Shown: positions 34,582 to 43,437 of the stretch, piece after piece
Layout of the letters: every line of letters begins with the position of its first letter
Numbering within the stretch: the first letter of the stretch is position 1
From: Bacillota bacterium
GTDB taxonomy: Bacteria > Bacillota > UBA4882 > UBA8346
Reading direction: 5' to 3'
Assembly: GCA_023392595.1 (NCBI GenBank)
Contig: JAEVYU010000073.1
Location: forward strand, 62,001 to 126,000
Length of the DNA: 64,000 bases
Notes under the pieces: model-generated
Told to the model about the DNA's origin: nothing
What the model saw: only the letters and a program-made list of their open reading frames with translations
The model's database searches: none
Program-made: the position numbers and the translations under genes

Positions 34582-35200
34582 GAATACCTCTATTTTGGAA
34601 TCAAATTTCTATGGTAATTCAAATAAAATTACCGTGAAAAAATCAACTTGTAGAATGTTTAACATCTAAATGAAGTTTACCACATTCTGGCCAATAAAAC
34701 AAGTATCGATAGGAACTTCCTTAATTTTGAATCCACTTTTTATCGATATCAGGTGTTACCTCATCCCGACTCAAACGGCATCCTTGATGCCGGGTATGGG
34801 CCGATAGTATCAAACCGAACAAGCTGATGAACAGCTATCGAGCTATCAACGAATGCTGTTGGATGAGACGGTTCAGGAGTTCAGGCTACGGTTGGCCTAT
34901 TCACCAACCTCCGGCTGCTGCGCGCTTAAAAGCGCAACCCCCCTCAATGAAAGCCGCCATCTGGGACAGGGAACCTTCAATCGTTACATATTCGGCTTGT
35001 AATAGGTTATCTCTATATGTCAAAACTTTTTTAATGCCATCCCAAATTCAATCTTACCACTATTTTCGTTAAAAATTACCCCTTGCCCAAGATTGTAACG
35101 TCTGAATGAAACCGTGCTTAAACAAAGCTTGCATGGAACACGGAGTTAGGTCACGAAGCCTTCTAGGCCATCCTATTTTTCCAATACCCAGTCATCCTGC
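34582..35200. other. Gene-poor, probably decayed stretch
   Basis: No complete gene is supported. On the minus strand about 34898-35130 stays open for some 75 codons, with a peptide that includes RRYNLGQGVIFNEN and QAEYVTIEGSLSQM, but it has no start codon or ribosome-binding site. It may be a gene remnant. A GCGCTT/AAGCGC hairpin lies near 34925. Confidence 0.4.
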
Positions 35201-35223
35201 CAATTCAGGGGGGGTAACAGTTC

Positions 35224-36066
35224 TTACCTTTCCACAGTACTCTGGCGCCCTTTATAACGATTGAACACTTTTGTGCTCTGATAAACAATGGCATTTTGCG
35301 GGCAAAGGTTGATACACTTTTGGCAATGGAAACATTTTCCAATGTCGAATGTGGGCCGGTTCTCCATGCTGATCGCACCAACCGGGCAAGCTTCAACACA
35401 ATACCCGCACCGGGTACACCTTTTTTCATCGACTACTTTCGTTAACAACGATCGGTTTAAATGCGACACCAACGGCTTTACCATTTTCCCGGATAGCCAT
35501 TTTCGCAGGCTGCTGTCATGCGGTTTATAAGTTCGATTCACCCTGTAATTCTCGCAAATGGCATTCAATTCTCCGGCAAACCTCTGCAATACTTTTTCAT
35601 CCCGCTTATCCGGGCGGTTTTTACCGAAAGAAGCGGCAAAAAACGGAGACGTGAACCGGTTTAAAAATAACTTTCGGACATACGGGTGGCTGGCTTCACC
35701 GTAAAATCCCAATTGGGCGAGGACTTTAATGTTTTTTGATTCAATCAAATCCCGAAAATTTTCCCGGCTTCCCCAATAACCAATTGAAAGCAATTTAAAG
35801 CAGGGGCATAAAATCGTAAATCCCAGCCGCTGTTTTTCGAAAACTGGAATTTTCTTAATGAAATCAATCATTATCTGTGCAGGATATCCATGGAATACCG
35901 GCGAGGCAAATCCCAGCAACTCAAATTTATCAGGTTTCACCCCGGCATATTTTTCAATCGATATCGTTTCACACTGATGACCCGAAAGTTCAAGATGCCT
36001 TTTTAAGACCTTCACTCCGCATTCCGTATTACCGGTACTTGAAAAATAATAGATTCCGATCTTCAT
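35224..36066 (-). CDS. Flavodoxin/ferredoxin fusion (EFR1 type)
   Basis: About 280 residues from the chosen start. An N-terminal flavodoxin-like domain (MKIGIYYFSSTGNTE, the FMN phosphate loop) is followed by two 4Fe-4S motifs near the C-terminus (CTRCGYCVEACP and CFHCQKCINLCP). Proteins of this type pass electrons between ferredoxin clusters and FMN in anaerobes. The frame extends to 36090, but the ATG at 36066 fits the family start. It is divergent from a radical SAM gene with a 237-bp AT-rich gap between, so it may supply that enzyme with electrons. Confidence 0.85.
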   Translation of the reverse strand: MKIGIYYFSSTGNTECGVKVLKRHLELSGHQCETISIEKYAGVKPDKFELLGFASPVFHGYPAQIMIDFIKKIPVFEKQRLGFTILCPCFKLLSIGYWGSRENFRDLIESKNIKVLAQLGFYGEASHPYVRKLFLNRFTSPFFAASFGKNRPDKRDEKVLQRFAGELNAICENYRVNRTYKPHDSSLRKWLSGKMVKPLVSHLNRSLLTKVVDEKRCTRCGYCVEACPVGAISMENRPTFDIGKCFHCQKCINLCPQNAIVYQSTKVFNRYKGRQSTVER

Positions 36067-36303
36067 CCCATTTCCCTTCCCATCCATCAATTATTTTCCG
36101 GAAAAATTCGCAATGAGTTCAAAATAATATTTTAAATTTTAATAGTATACTAACATTTGTTTTAATATAATGCAACACATTATTTTATTAAATTAATATT
36201 TATAATATGTTATTTTCAAATTGTAACAATTTTAATAAACATTAAATTGAAATATATTCCATATTATGGTATATTTTAGTAAATCAGAAAGGAAGTGCAT
36301 GCC

Positions 36304-37544
36304 ATGAAATTTCATTCCAAAATTCTTGGAATCGACCGGAAAATCCAGTACCTTCTTAATCCTGACCAGAGAGAAGAAATTGCAGGAAGTCTTGATTTTT
36401 TTAAAGAGGAGAAACTGACTACGGATACCTTGCATAACCGAATTTATATCAGCAGCCTTCTTCCCTCCTTTCCCGGAAAATCTTGGAACCGTTTCTTTGA
36501 AGGTGTAAAAAGGATAGGACTCCGGGAGCGGGTTCCCCTTTGGACGGATTTCGTAGTGACCGGCAAATGCCATTGCAGTTGCTGGCATTGTTTTCGTTCC
36601 GATTTTAAAAATAATGATGACTTGGATTTATCCGCATTTAAAAAGAGCATTCAAGAAGCTTATGATTTGGGTACGGTCATCGTCGGAATAACCGGCGGAG
36701 AACCGATGTTGAGAGACGATATTGAAGAATTTATTCAGTATGTTCCCGATGGCATGGAAATTCAGCTCTATACGACAGGCTACGGAATCAATCAAAAATT
36801 TATCCGGAATATCGCCGGTTCCAACCTCACCCGTTTTGTCGTTAGCTTGGATCATTTTGATAAAACATCATCAATACCCGGCGGGGAAATACCAGAGCCT
36901 ATGATGATGTGATGAATGCACTTAATCTTCTTGTGGAAGCCAATATTTACACCACAGTTACGCTTTGCATCACCAATGATTTGCTAAAATCCGACGATAT
37001 TTTTTCTTATCTCGATTTTGTAACTAAATTAGCGGTTGATGAAATTAGAATCATTCTGCCGATTCCCCAAGGGAATCTTGAAGGCAAAAACTATAAACCA
37101 TTGTATATCGATGCCATGAAGACACTCCGTAAATTCAAGGCGGACACTCTTAATAATCCGGAATATCCCAGCATCCTTTTATTTTGTGATTATGAAAGTC
37201 AAGATTGTTTGGGATGCGGAGCCGGTTGCCACCTGATTTCCATTAATAACGACGGTTTTGTAACACCCTGCGTGGCTGTTCCCCTCGTATTCGGAAATAT
37301 TTACGAGCAAAGTCTAAAAGATATTTATCTTTCCATGGGAAAATATTTTAAAAACTCCGGCTTAACTTGTTATGGGCGAAAAATAGGAAAAGTCATGAAA
37401 CAAATGGCAGCCGATGATGATAAAAAACCATATTCGATTGAACTATCGGAACTCCTGGCATCCCAATGCGTAGTTCAGGGAAGAAGCGGAAAATTCTTCG
37501 AAGCCGCCGCCAACTTTAACAGGGAGGTATCCATTAATGAGTAA
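36304..37544 (+). pseudogene. Radical SAM/SPASM enzyme gene split by a frameshift
   Basis: Two overlapping frames make one protein. The first (36304-36912) has the radical SAM motif CHCSCWHC and the GGEP motif, up to SLDHFDKT. The second (36909-37544) resumes with AYDDVMNALNLL and holds the SPASM cysteines (CLGCGAGC, then CVAV). The natural continuation NTR-RGNTRAYDDV is readable upstream of the second frame's GTG, so about one base was lost near 36864-36885. No slippery heptamer is present in frame, so programmed frameshifting is unlikely. The ATG follows AAAGGAAG. A sequencing error is possible. The 3' end overlaps the KAS III-like gene by 8 bases. The substrate is unknown. Confidence 0.8.
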
Positions 37545-38586
37545 GAGCGCGCGAATCATCGGGGTCGGAGGTTATAGGCCGCCCAAAATAACCAATGAAG
37601 AGTATATTGAGATTTTTGGCAAAAAAGCCCGCATCATCTCGGAAAAGATCCCCCACGCCAGCCGCTTCAGCCTAATTGATCTTTCCACTGGGAAAATCAA
37701 AACGACCAATACGGAAATGGCGTTTGAAGCCGCCAAGGCCGCGCTCAGCATGGCCGGAATCAACGAAAACAATATTGAGATGATCATATACTCTTCAGCC
37801 ACTCCCGATTACTTAATACCGCCCTGTTTTACGATCTTACAGGAAAAGCTGGGCATCGCGGAATGTATGGGTTTCGACATCCGCTCAGGCTGTTCCGGCT
37901 TTGGCGCGGCGATGATCAGCGCTCAACAGTATATTCAAACCGGAATGGTCCACCGCGTACTGGTGATAGGTTCCGAGCTCTTATCCAGCAGGTTTTCCTT
38001 TCTATTCGAAAATGATAAAAAAGACTTTCCATTAAAAGCTTTATATAACCTGATGCTTTTTGGAGATGGGGCCGGGGCCGTAATTCTTGAAGAATGCGCT
38101 ACGGAAGACGAAGGTATTTTTTATTCCCAATTGGGATCCACCAGGCCGTTTGTCCCTTTCGGGTCAATCATGCCCGTCGGGGGTTCGATTGATCCCTATC
38201 CCACAAATTCAATTGACAGAGAGCAATGGCCGCTATCCCAAGCCGGTCCTCAAACCGAAACGACCATTCCCGAAGTATTGATTGAGGCTATCCAAAAGTT
38301 CATAAGACAGACCCGGATGTCGCTCAATCAATTCGATCACATCATCTTACCGGTAGACTCTGAAAAAATGCTGGAAAAAATCGGCGATCAGTTACCCGGA
38401 TTAAACCTGGAACGAATCATCAGCATCAGCCCGGAAGGCGGAAGCCTGGCCAATGCCGCCGTCCCTCTCGCTTTAGTGAAAGCGAAGGAGGAGCAACGCT
38501 TCAAGAAAGGCGACAAAATCTTAATTTATGCCGCAGAAAACACCCGCTGGCAACATGGCGTGATCGGGCTCAACTGGAGTTTGTAA
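37537..38586 (+). CDS. 3-oxoacyl-ACP synthase III-like protein with atypical active site
   Basis: A 349-residue thiolase-fold protein of the FabH group. Cys119 in RSGCSGFG is the nucleophile. The segment that should read PHQAN is LPVDSE (about 272-277), so the decarboxylation His is missing, and the usual Asn of GNTSAA is Ser in GGSLANAA (about 303-309). With only the Cys left, normal Claisen condensation is doubtful; acyl transfer or thioester hydrolysis is more likely, as in other KAS III-like proteins with altered triads. It overlaps the radical SAM gene and is presumably co-translated with it. Confidence 0.82.
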   Translation: MSKSARIIGVGGYRPPKITNEEYIEIFGKKARIISEKIPHASRFSLIDLSTGKIKTTNTEMAFEAAKAALSMAGINENNIEMIIYSSATPDYLIPPCFTILQEKLGIAECMGFDIRSGCSGFGAAMISAQQYIQTGMVHRVLVIGSELLSSRFSFLFENDKKDFPLKALYNLMLFGDGAGAVILEECATEDEGIFYSQLGSTRPFVPFGSIMPVGGSIDPYPTNSIDREQWPLSQAGPQTETTIPEVLIEAIQKFIRQTRMSLNQFDHIILPVDSEKMLEKIGDQLPGLNLERIISISPEGGSLANAAVPLALVKAKEEQRFKKGDKILIYAAENTRWQHGVIGLNWSL

Positions 38587-38605
38587 TGGACCATATTCTT
38601 TTTAT

Positions 38606-38631
38606 AAAAAAATCCAGGCATTCAGCCTGGA
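38606..38631 (-). terminator. Terminator after the small membrane protein gene
   Basis: Minus strand TCCAGGC/GCCTGGA around a 5-base loop, followed by seven Ts. It may also end the plus-strand KAS III transcript, though no T run is seen on that side. Confidence 0.75.
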
Positions 38632-38676
38632 AAGTCCATAATATGGAATCCTTGGTTTTCGGTTATAAACTGATAA

Positions 38677-39000
38677 TTAATTCCTTTCATCGAGCCGGAT
38701 CACAATGCCTCCGGCCATCCGGGCAAACCCGTTATAAAGTAAGGCGGCAATCACCGCCGTCAATCCCGATAATAAACCGTAAACAATGCTTCCGAATATG
38801 GCTCCCATGATAATGGCCAAAATTTGCAACAGTCCGGTGTGTTTCAAACTGGCAATCCCCAGTTGAAGTCCAATGCTGTTCAGACAAGCGCCGACAAGAA
38901 TTGCTGCTAAGCCCAGGACCAAGCCCAAAACCAAGCCCAACAAAAAGAACAATTTAAATGCGGATCCCGGACTGATTCTCTCAATTTCATAGTTCTTCAT
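38677..39000 (-). CDS. Small membrane protein of unknown function
   Basis: A 107-residue protein with about three hydrophobic segments (17-45, 57-90) and a conserved-looking opening NYEIERISPGSAFK, similar to DUF3566-type proteins. No catalytic motif is visible. A terminator follows 46 bp after it. It lies between the KAS III-like gene and an M24 peptidase on its own. The function is unknown. Confidence 0.7.
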   Translation of the reverse strand: MKNYEIERISPGSAFKLFFLLGLVLGLVLGLAAILVGACLNSIGLQLGIASLKHTGLLQILAIIMGAIFGSIVYGLLSGLTAVIAALLYNGFARMAGGIVIRLDERN

Positions 39001-39128
39001 TCGCCCGCCCCCGTTTAACAGCCTATCAAAATATATGGGGTCCCGGAGAAATTCATGCCAAAATCTTTACTTCGAACACAAAAATATTTTTCCTACAGCC
39101 GCTTTCAATGTTGATATATCCTGTATAC

Positions 39129-40334
39129 TCATTTCAGGATGAGAAACTCCGGCGAACACTTCGTCAATAATTCGGGACCCCCATCCCGAATTACCAGCGT
39201 ATCTTCAATCCCCAGCACTCCGATGCCCGGAAGGGCTACTTTCGGTTCCACCGCCACCACCATTCCCGCTTCCAGCGGATATTCCATTTTAGGAGCCAAA
39301 AAAGGAGGCTCATCCAATTCCAAGCCGACACCGTGGCCTACAAACCGGACTTTTTCAGGACCCAGTCCCATAAATTCTTTCTCATAACCAAGTTCCGCAG
39401 CGCGCCCGGAAGCCCGCTCAAAAACCTCAAACCAAGGGATGCCCGGTTTTAAGCATTCTAAAATAACCCCTTCCACCTCCACCATGGCTTGATATGCCTT
39501 TAACGCTTCGGAGGGGGGCTCACCCCAACTGAACATCCGGGTCTGGTCAACATGATAACCTTCAAAAACCAGGGCATAATCCAAAAGTACCGGAACGTTT
39601 TGGGGAATTACCTTCATCGCGGCCCCATAGGGCGCCGCTTGAGATGTTCCGAGTCCGGCGCAAATCCCATCAAACTTGGTTCCCGCCAGCGTATTTTCTC
39701 CCGCCGAGCAGACTCCCAGACACTCGATCCCTTCCTTGCGGCAACGCACCAGAAGCCCGTGACCGTTAAGACGCAGATAATTTTCAATCACCGCGCTTAC
39801 TTCCAACTCGGTCATGCCGGGCCTGAATTCCTCCTTCACAAGCTCCGGCAAATGGGCTATTATTTTGCCGGCCGCAGCCTGGATTGAGATCTCGCTCTCC
39901 GATTTGACCAAGCGTAACCTCCGGATATCAAAGGATAAATCGGCGATCCCCGCCCCGCCGCATAATTGCCGAAAGCGCTCTACTGTGGTATAGGAAGTGG
40001 CATCCAGCGTGAACCCGATTTGCTTCTCGGCGTCGATTTGATACGGTTCCAGCAGCCTCAATAAATCCTTGGAGTTATAAAATGCCCCTAAGCCAATATG
40101 CCCGGCTTCTTCCCGAATCCGGTCCAAAGATTTCCGGGCCAGGATGAGTGGTTCTCCCGCATCCGGGACCAGTAAATACAATGGCTGCAGCGAACCGGTA
40201 TAATAATAAATGTCGGAATTTTGGGTGAGGATCGCCAAAGCAACCGCTCTTTGGCGCAATAGGTTTTGGAGTCCAGCGATGCGTTCCGAAAATTCCCGAG
40301 CCCTAAAGGATGTCATACCAAACCCTGCTTTCAT
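39129..40334 (-). CDS. M24 family metallopeptidase (Xaa-Pro dipeptidase-like)
   Basis: A 401-residue two-domain protein: a creatinase-like N-terminal domain (1-165) and a pita-bread catalytic domain. Metal ligands are visible in LLDYALVFEGYHVDQTR (two Asp near 255 and 266), FVGHGVG (His near 340), AVEPK (Glu near 370) and GIEDT (Glu near 385). It is probably a cytosolic proline dipeptidase or related hydrolase. The best internal start may be the ATG at residue 7 (MTSFRAREF). It is a single gene next to glyA. Confidence 0.85.
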   Translation of the reverse strand: MKAGFGMTSFRAREFSERIAGLQNLLRQRAVALAILTQNSDIYYYTGSLQPLYLLVPDAGEPLILARKSLDRIREEAGHIGLGAFYNSKDLLRLLEPYQIDAEKQIGFTLDATSYTTVERFRQLCGGAGIADLSFDIRRLRLVKSESEISIQAAAGKIIAHLPELVKEEFRPGMTELEVSAVIENYLRLNGHGLLVRCRKEGIECLGVCSAGENTLAGTKFDGICAGLGTSQAAPYGAAMKVIPQNVPVLLDYALVFEGYHVDQTRMFSWGEPPSEALKAYQAMVEVEGVILECLKPGIPWFEVFERASGRAAELGYEKEFMGLGPEKVRFVGHGVGLELDEPPFLAPKMEYPLEAGMVVAVEPKVALPGIGVLGIEDTLVIRDGGPELLTKCSPEFLILK

Positions 40335-40350
40335 TAAATTTTAACCTTAT

Positions 40351-40394
40351 AAAAAAATTGGCGTGTACTCTTTTGGGAAGATTAGCCGCCAATT
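40351..40394 (-). terminator. Terminator of glyA
   Basis: Minus strand AATTGGCG and CGCCAATT arms with a 22-base loop, then seven Ts. It lies 70 bp after the glyA stop. Confidence 0.7.
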
Positions 40395-40463
40395 TCCAGT
40401 TTCCTTCTTATAGAACCAAACCTGCGCCTTGATAGGTTGCGCAGACTTGGCTTAAAAAAATTC

Positions 40464-41990
40464 TTACCCGAAATATTTTTGTAAAAACTCCAAGTCCAGC
40501 TCGGGATAAACCGGGAAGCGGTCCAGCAATGTCTTCACCCTGGATCGGGCTTCGGCCTTCGCTTTCTCATCCATCGTGTACTTGGCTTTACTGAGTTTAC
40601 CGGCATTTTCACCTGAAGGAATCTGTTCCGGCTTGGTATGCGTCAGCACCAATTTGAAAATGGCGGCCATTTCCTTCACTTCCGCCTCGCCCATGCCGAG
40701 GGTTGTCACAGCCGCGGTACCGACCCGTAAACCACTGGTATACCAGGGCCCATTGCTATCAAAAGGCAACGAATTACGGTTCAAAGTAATACCGCATTCC
40801 CGGACCGCGCTTTCCGCCTGGCGGCCGGTGAGTCCGAAAGGCCGGACATCAATTAAAAAGAGGTGGTTGTCGGTGCCGCCGGTGGCGACCGCCATTCCTT
40901 CATCCAAACAACTTTTTGCAAAGACGCGGGCGTTTTCCACTATCTTGGCGGCATAAGCCTTAAATTCAGGCTGACAGGCTTCGGTTAAGGCAATCACTTT
41001 GGCTGCCATTACATGTGGCAATGGACCACCAATGACCAGAGGGCAACCTTTATCCACATGTTCGGCGAATTCCGCAGTGCATAGCACCAACCCGCCTCTG
41101 GGTCCGCGCAGCGTTTTATGAGTGGTGGTCGTCACGACATGGGCATTGGCCACCGGATTATAATCGCCCTGAAATACTCCACCCGCCACCAGACCGGCGA
41201 AGTGAGCCATATCCACCATCAGCACCGCCCCGGCTTTGTCGGCGATTTGCCGTAAACGCTTGAAATTGATGATCCGGGGGTAAGCGCTGAATCCAGCCAA
41301 CAAAATCAAGGGTTTGATTTCCAACGCCATTTTTTCAATGTCGTCATAGTCCAGCAAGCCGGTTTCCTTGTTCACACTGTAAGAATAAGCATCAAACATC
41401 TGAGCCGACACATTCTGGCGGTAGCCATGGGTCAAATGGCCCCCGGAATAATAGTCCATCCCCAGCAACCTCTGATTACCGAGCCGGGACCGTAATTGAT
41501 TCCAGTCCTCCCGGGTCAAATGGGACGGTTCGGTCTCGCCCAAAGCTTCCAAACCCGGCACCTTCACTTTGGCGTTTAAAATGGCCCAATAAGCCACTAA
41601 ATTGGCATCCGCGCCTGAATGGGGCTGAACATAAGCATGATCGCACCCGAATAATTTACATGCTGTTTCAGCAGCGTAAGCCTCAATATGATCAACATTG
41701 TCGCAACCGGCATAAAAACGGTGAAAAGGAAACCCTTCTGCGTATTTATCGGTAAGCAAGTTACCCATCGCCATTTGAGTAGCAAGGGAACAGTAGTTTT
41801 CACTGGCGATTAATTTCAAATTACTCCGTTGATCCTTCAATTCCTGAACAATCGATTTGGCCACTGCCGGTACCACTTTGGCTACTTCGGTGAGATTGGC
41901 CAAATATCCCAAAAACCCGGAGTGGATATTTTCGGGTTTGGTAGTTGCCAAATAGTCCTGAATGGCATTTGCGTTAACAACATTCGACAT
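40464..41990 (-). CDS. glyA: Serine hydroxymethyltransferase, long form
   Basis: A fold-type-I PLP enzyme that interconverts serine and glycine with tetrahydrofolate. The PLP lysine is in TTTTHKTLRGPRGG, and SENYCS matches the family's SENF/Y motif. At 508 residues it is about 90 longer than the common bacterial enzyme and resembles the long forms of chlamydiae and spirochaetes. The frame continues upstream to 42128 through the riboswitch, but the ATG at 41990 follows GGAGAATGC and begins MSNVVN, so it is the start. It is controlled by a tandem glycine riboswitch. Confidence 0.94.
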   Translation of the reverse strand: MSNVVNANAIQDYLATTKPENIHSGFLGYLANLTEVAKVVPAVAKSIVQELKDQRSNLKLIASENYCSLATQMAMGNLLTDKYAEGFPFHRFYAGCDNVDHIEAYAAETACKLFGCDHAYVQPHSGADANLVAYWAILNAKVKVPGLEALGETEPSHLTREDWNQLRSRLGNQRLLGMDYYSGGHLTHGYRQNVSAQMFDAYSYSVNKETGLLDYDDIEKMALEIKPLILLAGFSAYPRIINFKRLRQIADKAGAVLMVDMAHFAGLVAGGVFQGDYNPVANAHVVTTTTHKTLRGPRGGLVLCTAEFAEHVDKGCPLVIGGPLPHVMAAKVIALTEACQPEFKAYAAKIVENARVFAKSCLDEGMAVATGGTDNHLFLIDVRPFGLTGRQAESAVRECGITLNRNSLPFDSNGPWYTSGLRVGTAAVTTLGMGEAEVKEMAAIFKLVLTHTKPEQIPSGENAGKLSKAKYTMDEKAKAEARSRVKTLLDRFPVYPELDLEFLQKYFG

Positions 41991-42087
41991 GCATTCTCCT
42001 CCTATCCGATTGGAAACAAAATAAAAAAATGAGATCGGAGGGACCCCATTTTGAACAAAAGAAAATAAACCGCGCGTTCCACACACG

Positions 42088-42388
42088 CCTCCTCTGTCCT
42101 TTTGCCTGAGAGATTGCATCTCCTCCATGAATCGGATAAATCCTCTTCATTCCGGAGCTGATTACCCCTTCGGCGCCCTTTAGGTCTCTCCAGAGATTCG
42201 TCGGGTTATACTCCTTTTACCTGAGAGATTGAATCCCCGGAATTTAAGTAGCCGTCCACCCGGGGTCTAGCCCAATTTCCCAGACCTTCACTGCATTTTC
42301 CGGATAGATAAACCAACTTAATTGCGGTGCTTTTGCCCCTTCGGTGTAGCGTACGAGTCCGCAGACCACAGTACGTTAACTCTCATAT
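42088..42388 (-). ncRNA. Tandem glycine riboswitch (gcvT element) upstream of glyA
   Basis: Two aptamers on the minus strand. Each has a CCGAAGGGG core and a conserved CTCTCAGGCAAAAGGA or CTCTCAGGTAAAAGGA 3' part; the second begins CTCTGGAGAGAC. The linker between them is short. Glycine riboswitches usually switch on glycine cleavage or transport genes; here the target is serine hydroxymethyltransferase, which consumes or makes glycine. The expression platform near 42000-42087 is not obvious as a terminator. Confidence 0.93.
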
Positions 42389-42409
42389 AACCGTCAACCG
42401 ATGCTATAG

Positions 42410-42438
42410 ATTATAAACTTCTTCAAAAATGTTGTCAA
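42410..42438 (-). promoter_or_regulatory. Consensus promoter of the glycine riboswitch-glyA transcript
   Basis: Minus strand TTGACA, exactly 17 bp, TATAAT, a perfect sigma-A consensus. It ends 22 bp before the first riboswitch segment. Confidence 0.88.
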
Positions 42439-42514
42439 CCTTTGAAAGGTCAGGATGAAACCCTGATTCTTCGGCAGCTTAACCTGGACAATGACAGGCG
42501 GTTATTGAGAAGGT

Positions 42515-43300
42515 TTACTTGGCTCCCGCCTTCATCAGCTGGGCTTCCAAAAAACCGGTGGTGAGCTGAAGCACTTCATTTTCCTGTCTCAATTGATTAA
42601 AAGTATGATCCCCGCCGTCAATGATATGAAACTCAATCCGGTTTCCGTATATTTCTTGATACCGCCGCGAAGTGCCTAAGGGCACTGTTTGATCTTTATC
42701 GCCATGGAGCAATAATACTTTTTTGTCATAAAGAACGGCGCTTTTGAAAAGATCCAATGAATTCAGATCTTTGATGAAGTCCATACCCAGGGCCAATCCC
42801 CCGACATCGATAAAGCCGGTTCGGTGTGCTTCTTGCATTTCAGCATCGGATTTCTCTCTGGGAGGAATATCTTTCATGTTTCCGGCCGGAGCCCACAAAC
42901 ATAGGGCCTGAATATCTTCTTTGCAATCACCTGCAAGCATGCTGGCCACCACTCCGCCCATACTCAGCCCGACCAGGGCAATCCCCTCCCGGTCTACAAA
43001 ATCGAGAGTTTTTACGAATTTTAAAATGCTTTTGGCATCTTCAAGTTCTTTGGAGAGGGTCATGTCTATAAAATCCCCGTCGCTTTCCCCACTGCCCCCG
43101 AAATCAAAGCGTACACTGGCGATGCCTTTTTTCTCAAGCAATCTCGACAGTTTAACGAAAATAAAGTGGGGTTCCATTTTATTGCCGGTAAACCCATGGA
43201 AAATTACCACCATCGGCATTTTTCCGCTTATTCCGTCCGGGATATGAAGCATTCCCCGCAAGGTCAAAGATCTGCTTTCCATTTCCACCGCTTTTTGCAT
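42515..43300 (-). CDS. Alpha/beta hydrolase
   Basis: About 261 residues. The nucleophile elbow is GLSMGG (Ser near 112), with an Asp in HGDKDQTVP near 210 and a His in GGDHTFN near 239, a full catalytic triad. FHGFTGNK near 35 is the oxyanion region. It resembles cinnamoyl or other carboxyl-ester esterases, but the substrate is not known. The ATG at 43300 follows GAGAGGTG; the frame extends three codons further to a GTG. Confidence 0.87.
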   Translation of the reverse strand: MQKAVEMESRSLTLRGMLHIPDGISGKMPMVVIFHGFTGNKMEPHFIFVKLSRLLEKKGIASVRFDFGGSGESDGDFIDMTLSKELEDAKSILKFVKTLDFVDREGIALVGLSMGGVVASMLAGDCKEDIQALCLWAPAGNMKDIPPREKSDAEMQEAHRTGFIDVGGLALGMDFIKDLNSLDLFKSAVLYDKKVLLLHGDKDQTVPLGTSRRYQEIYGNRIEFHIIDGGDHTFNQLRQENEVLQLTTGFLEAQLMKAGAK

Positions 43301-43437
43301 GAAGACCACCTCTCATTTCCATATTATCAGATAAATTTCAAAGGAAAATATAAGCAATCTGCCCAAAAACAATCCATACACCCAACATAATGGTCAACCG
43401 GAACCTCTTTTATGACTCTTCTTGTATTTAACAGTTC

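Noticed and set aside
36864..36912. Programmed -1 frameshift in the radical SAM gene
   Set aside because: No slippery heptamer in frame and no clear downstream stem; a mutation or sequencing error is simpler.
41991..42128. N-terminal extension of GlyA
   Set aside because: The extra codons cover the glycine riboswitch; a ribosome-binding site and the family start lie at 41990.
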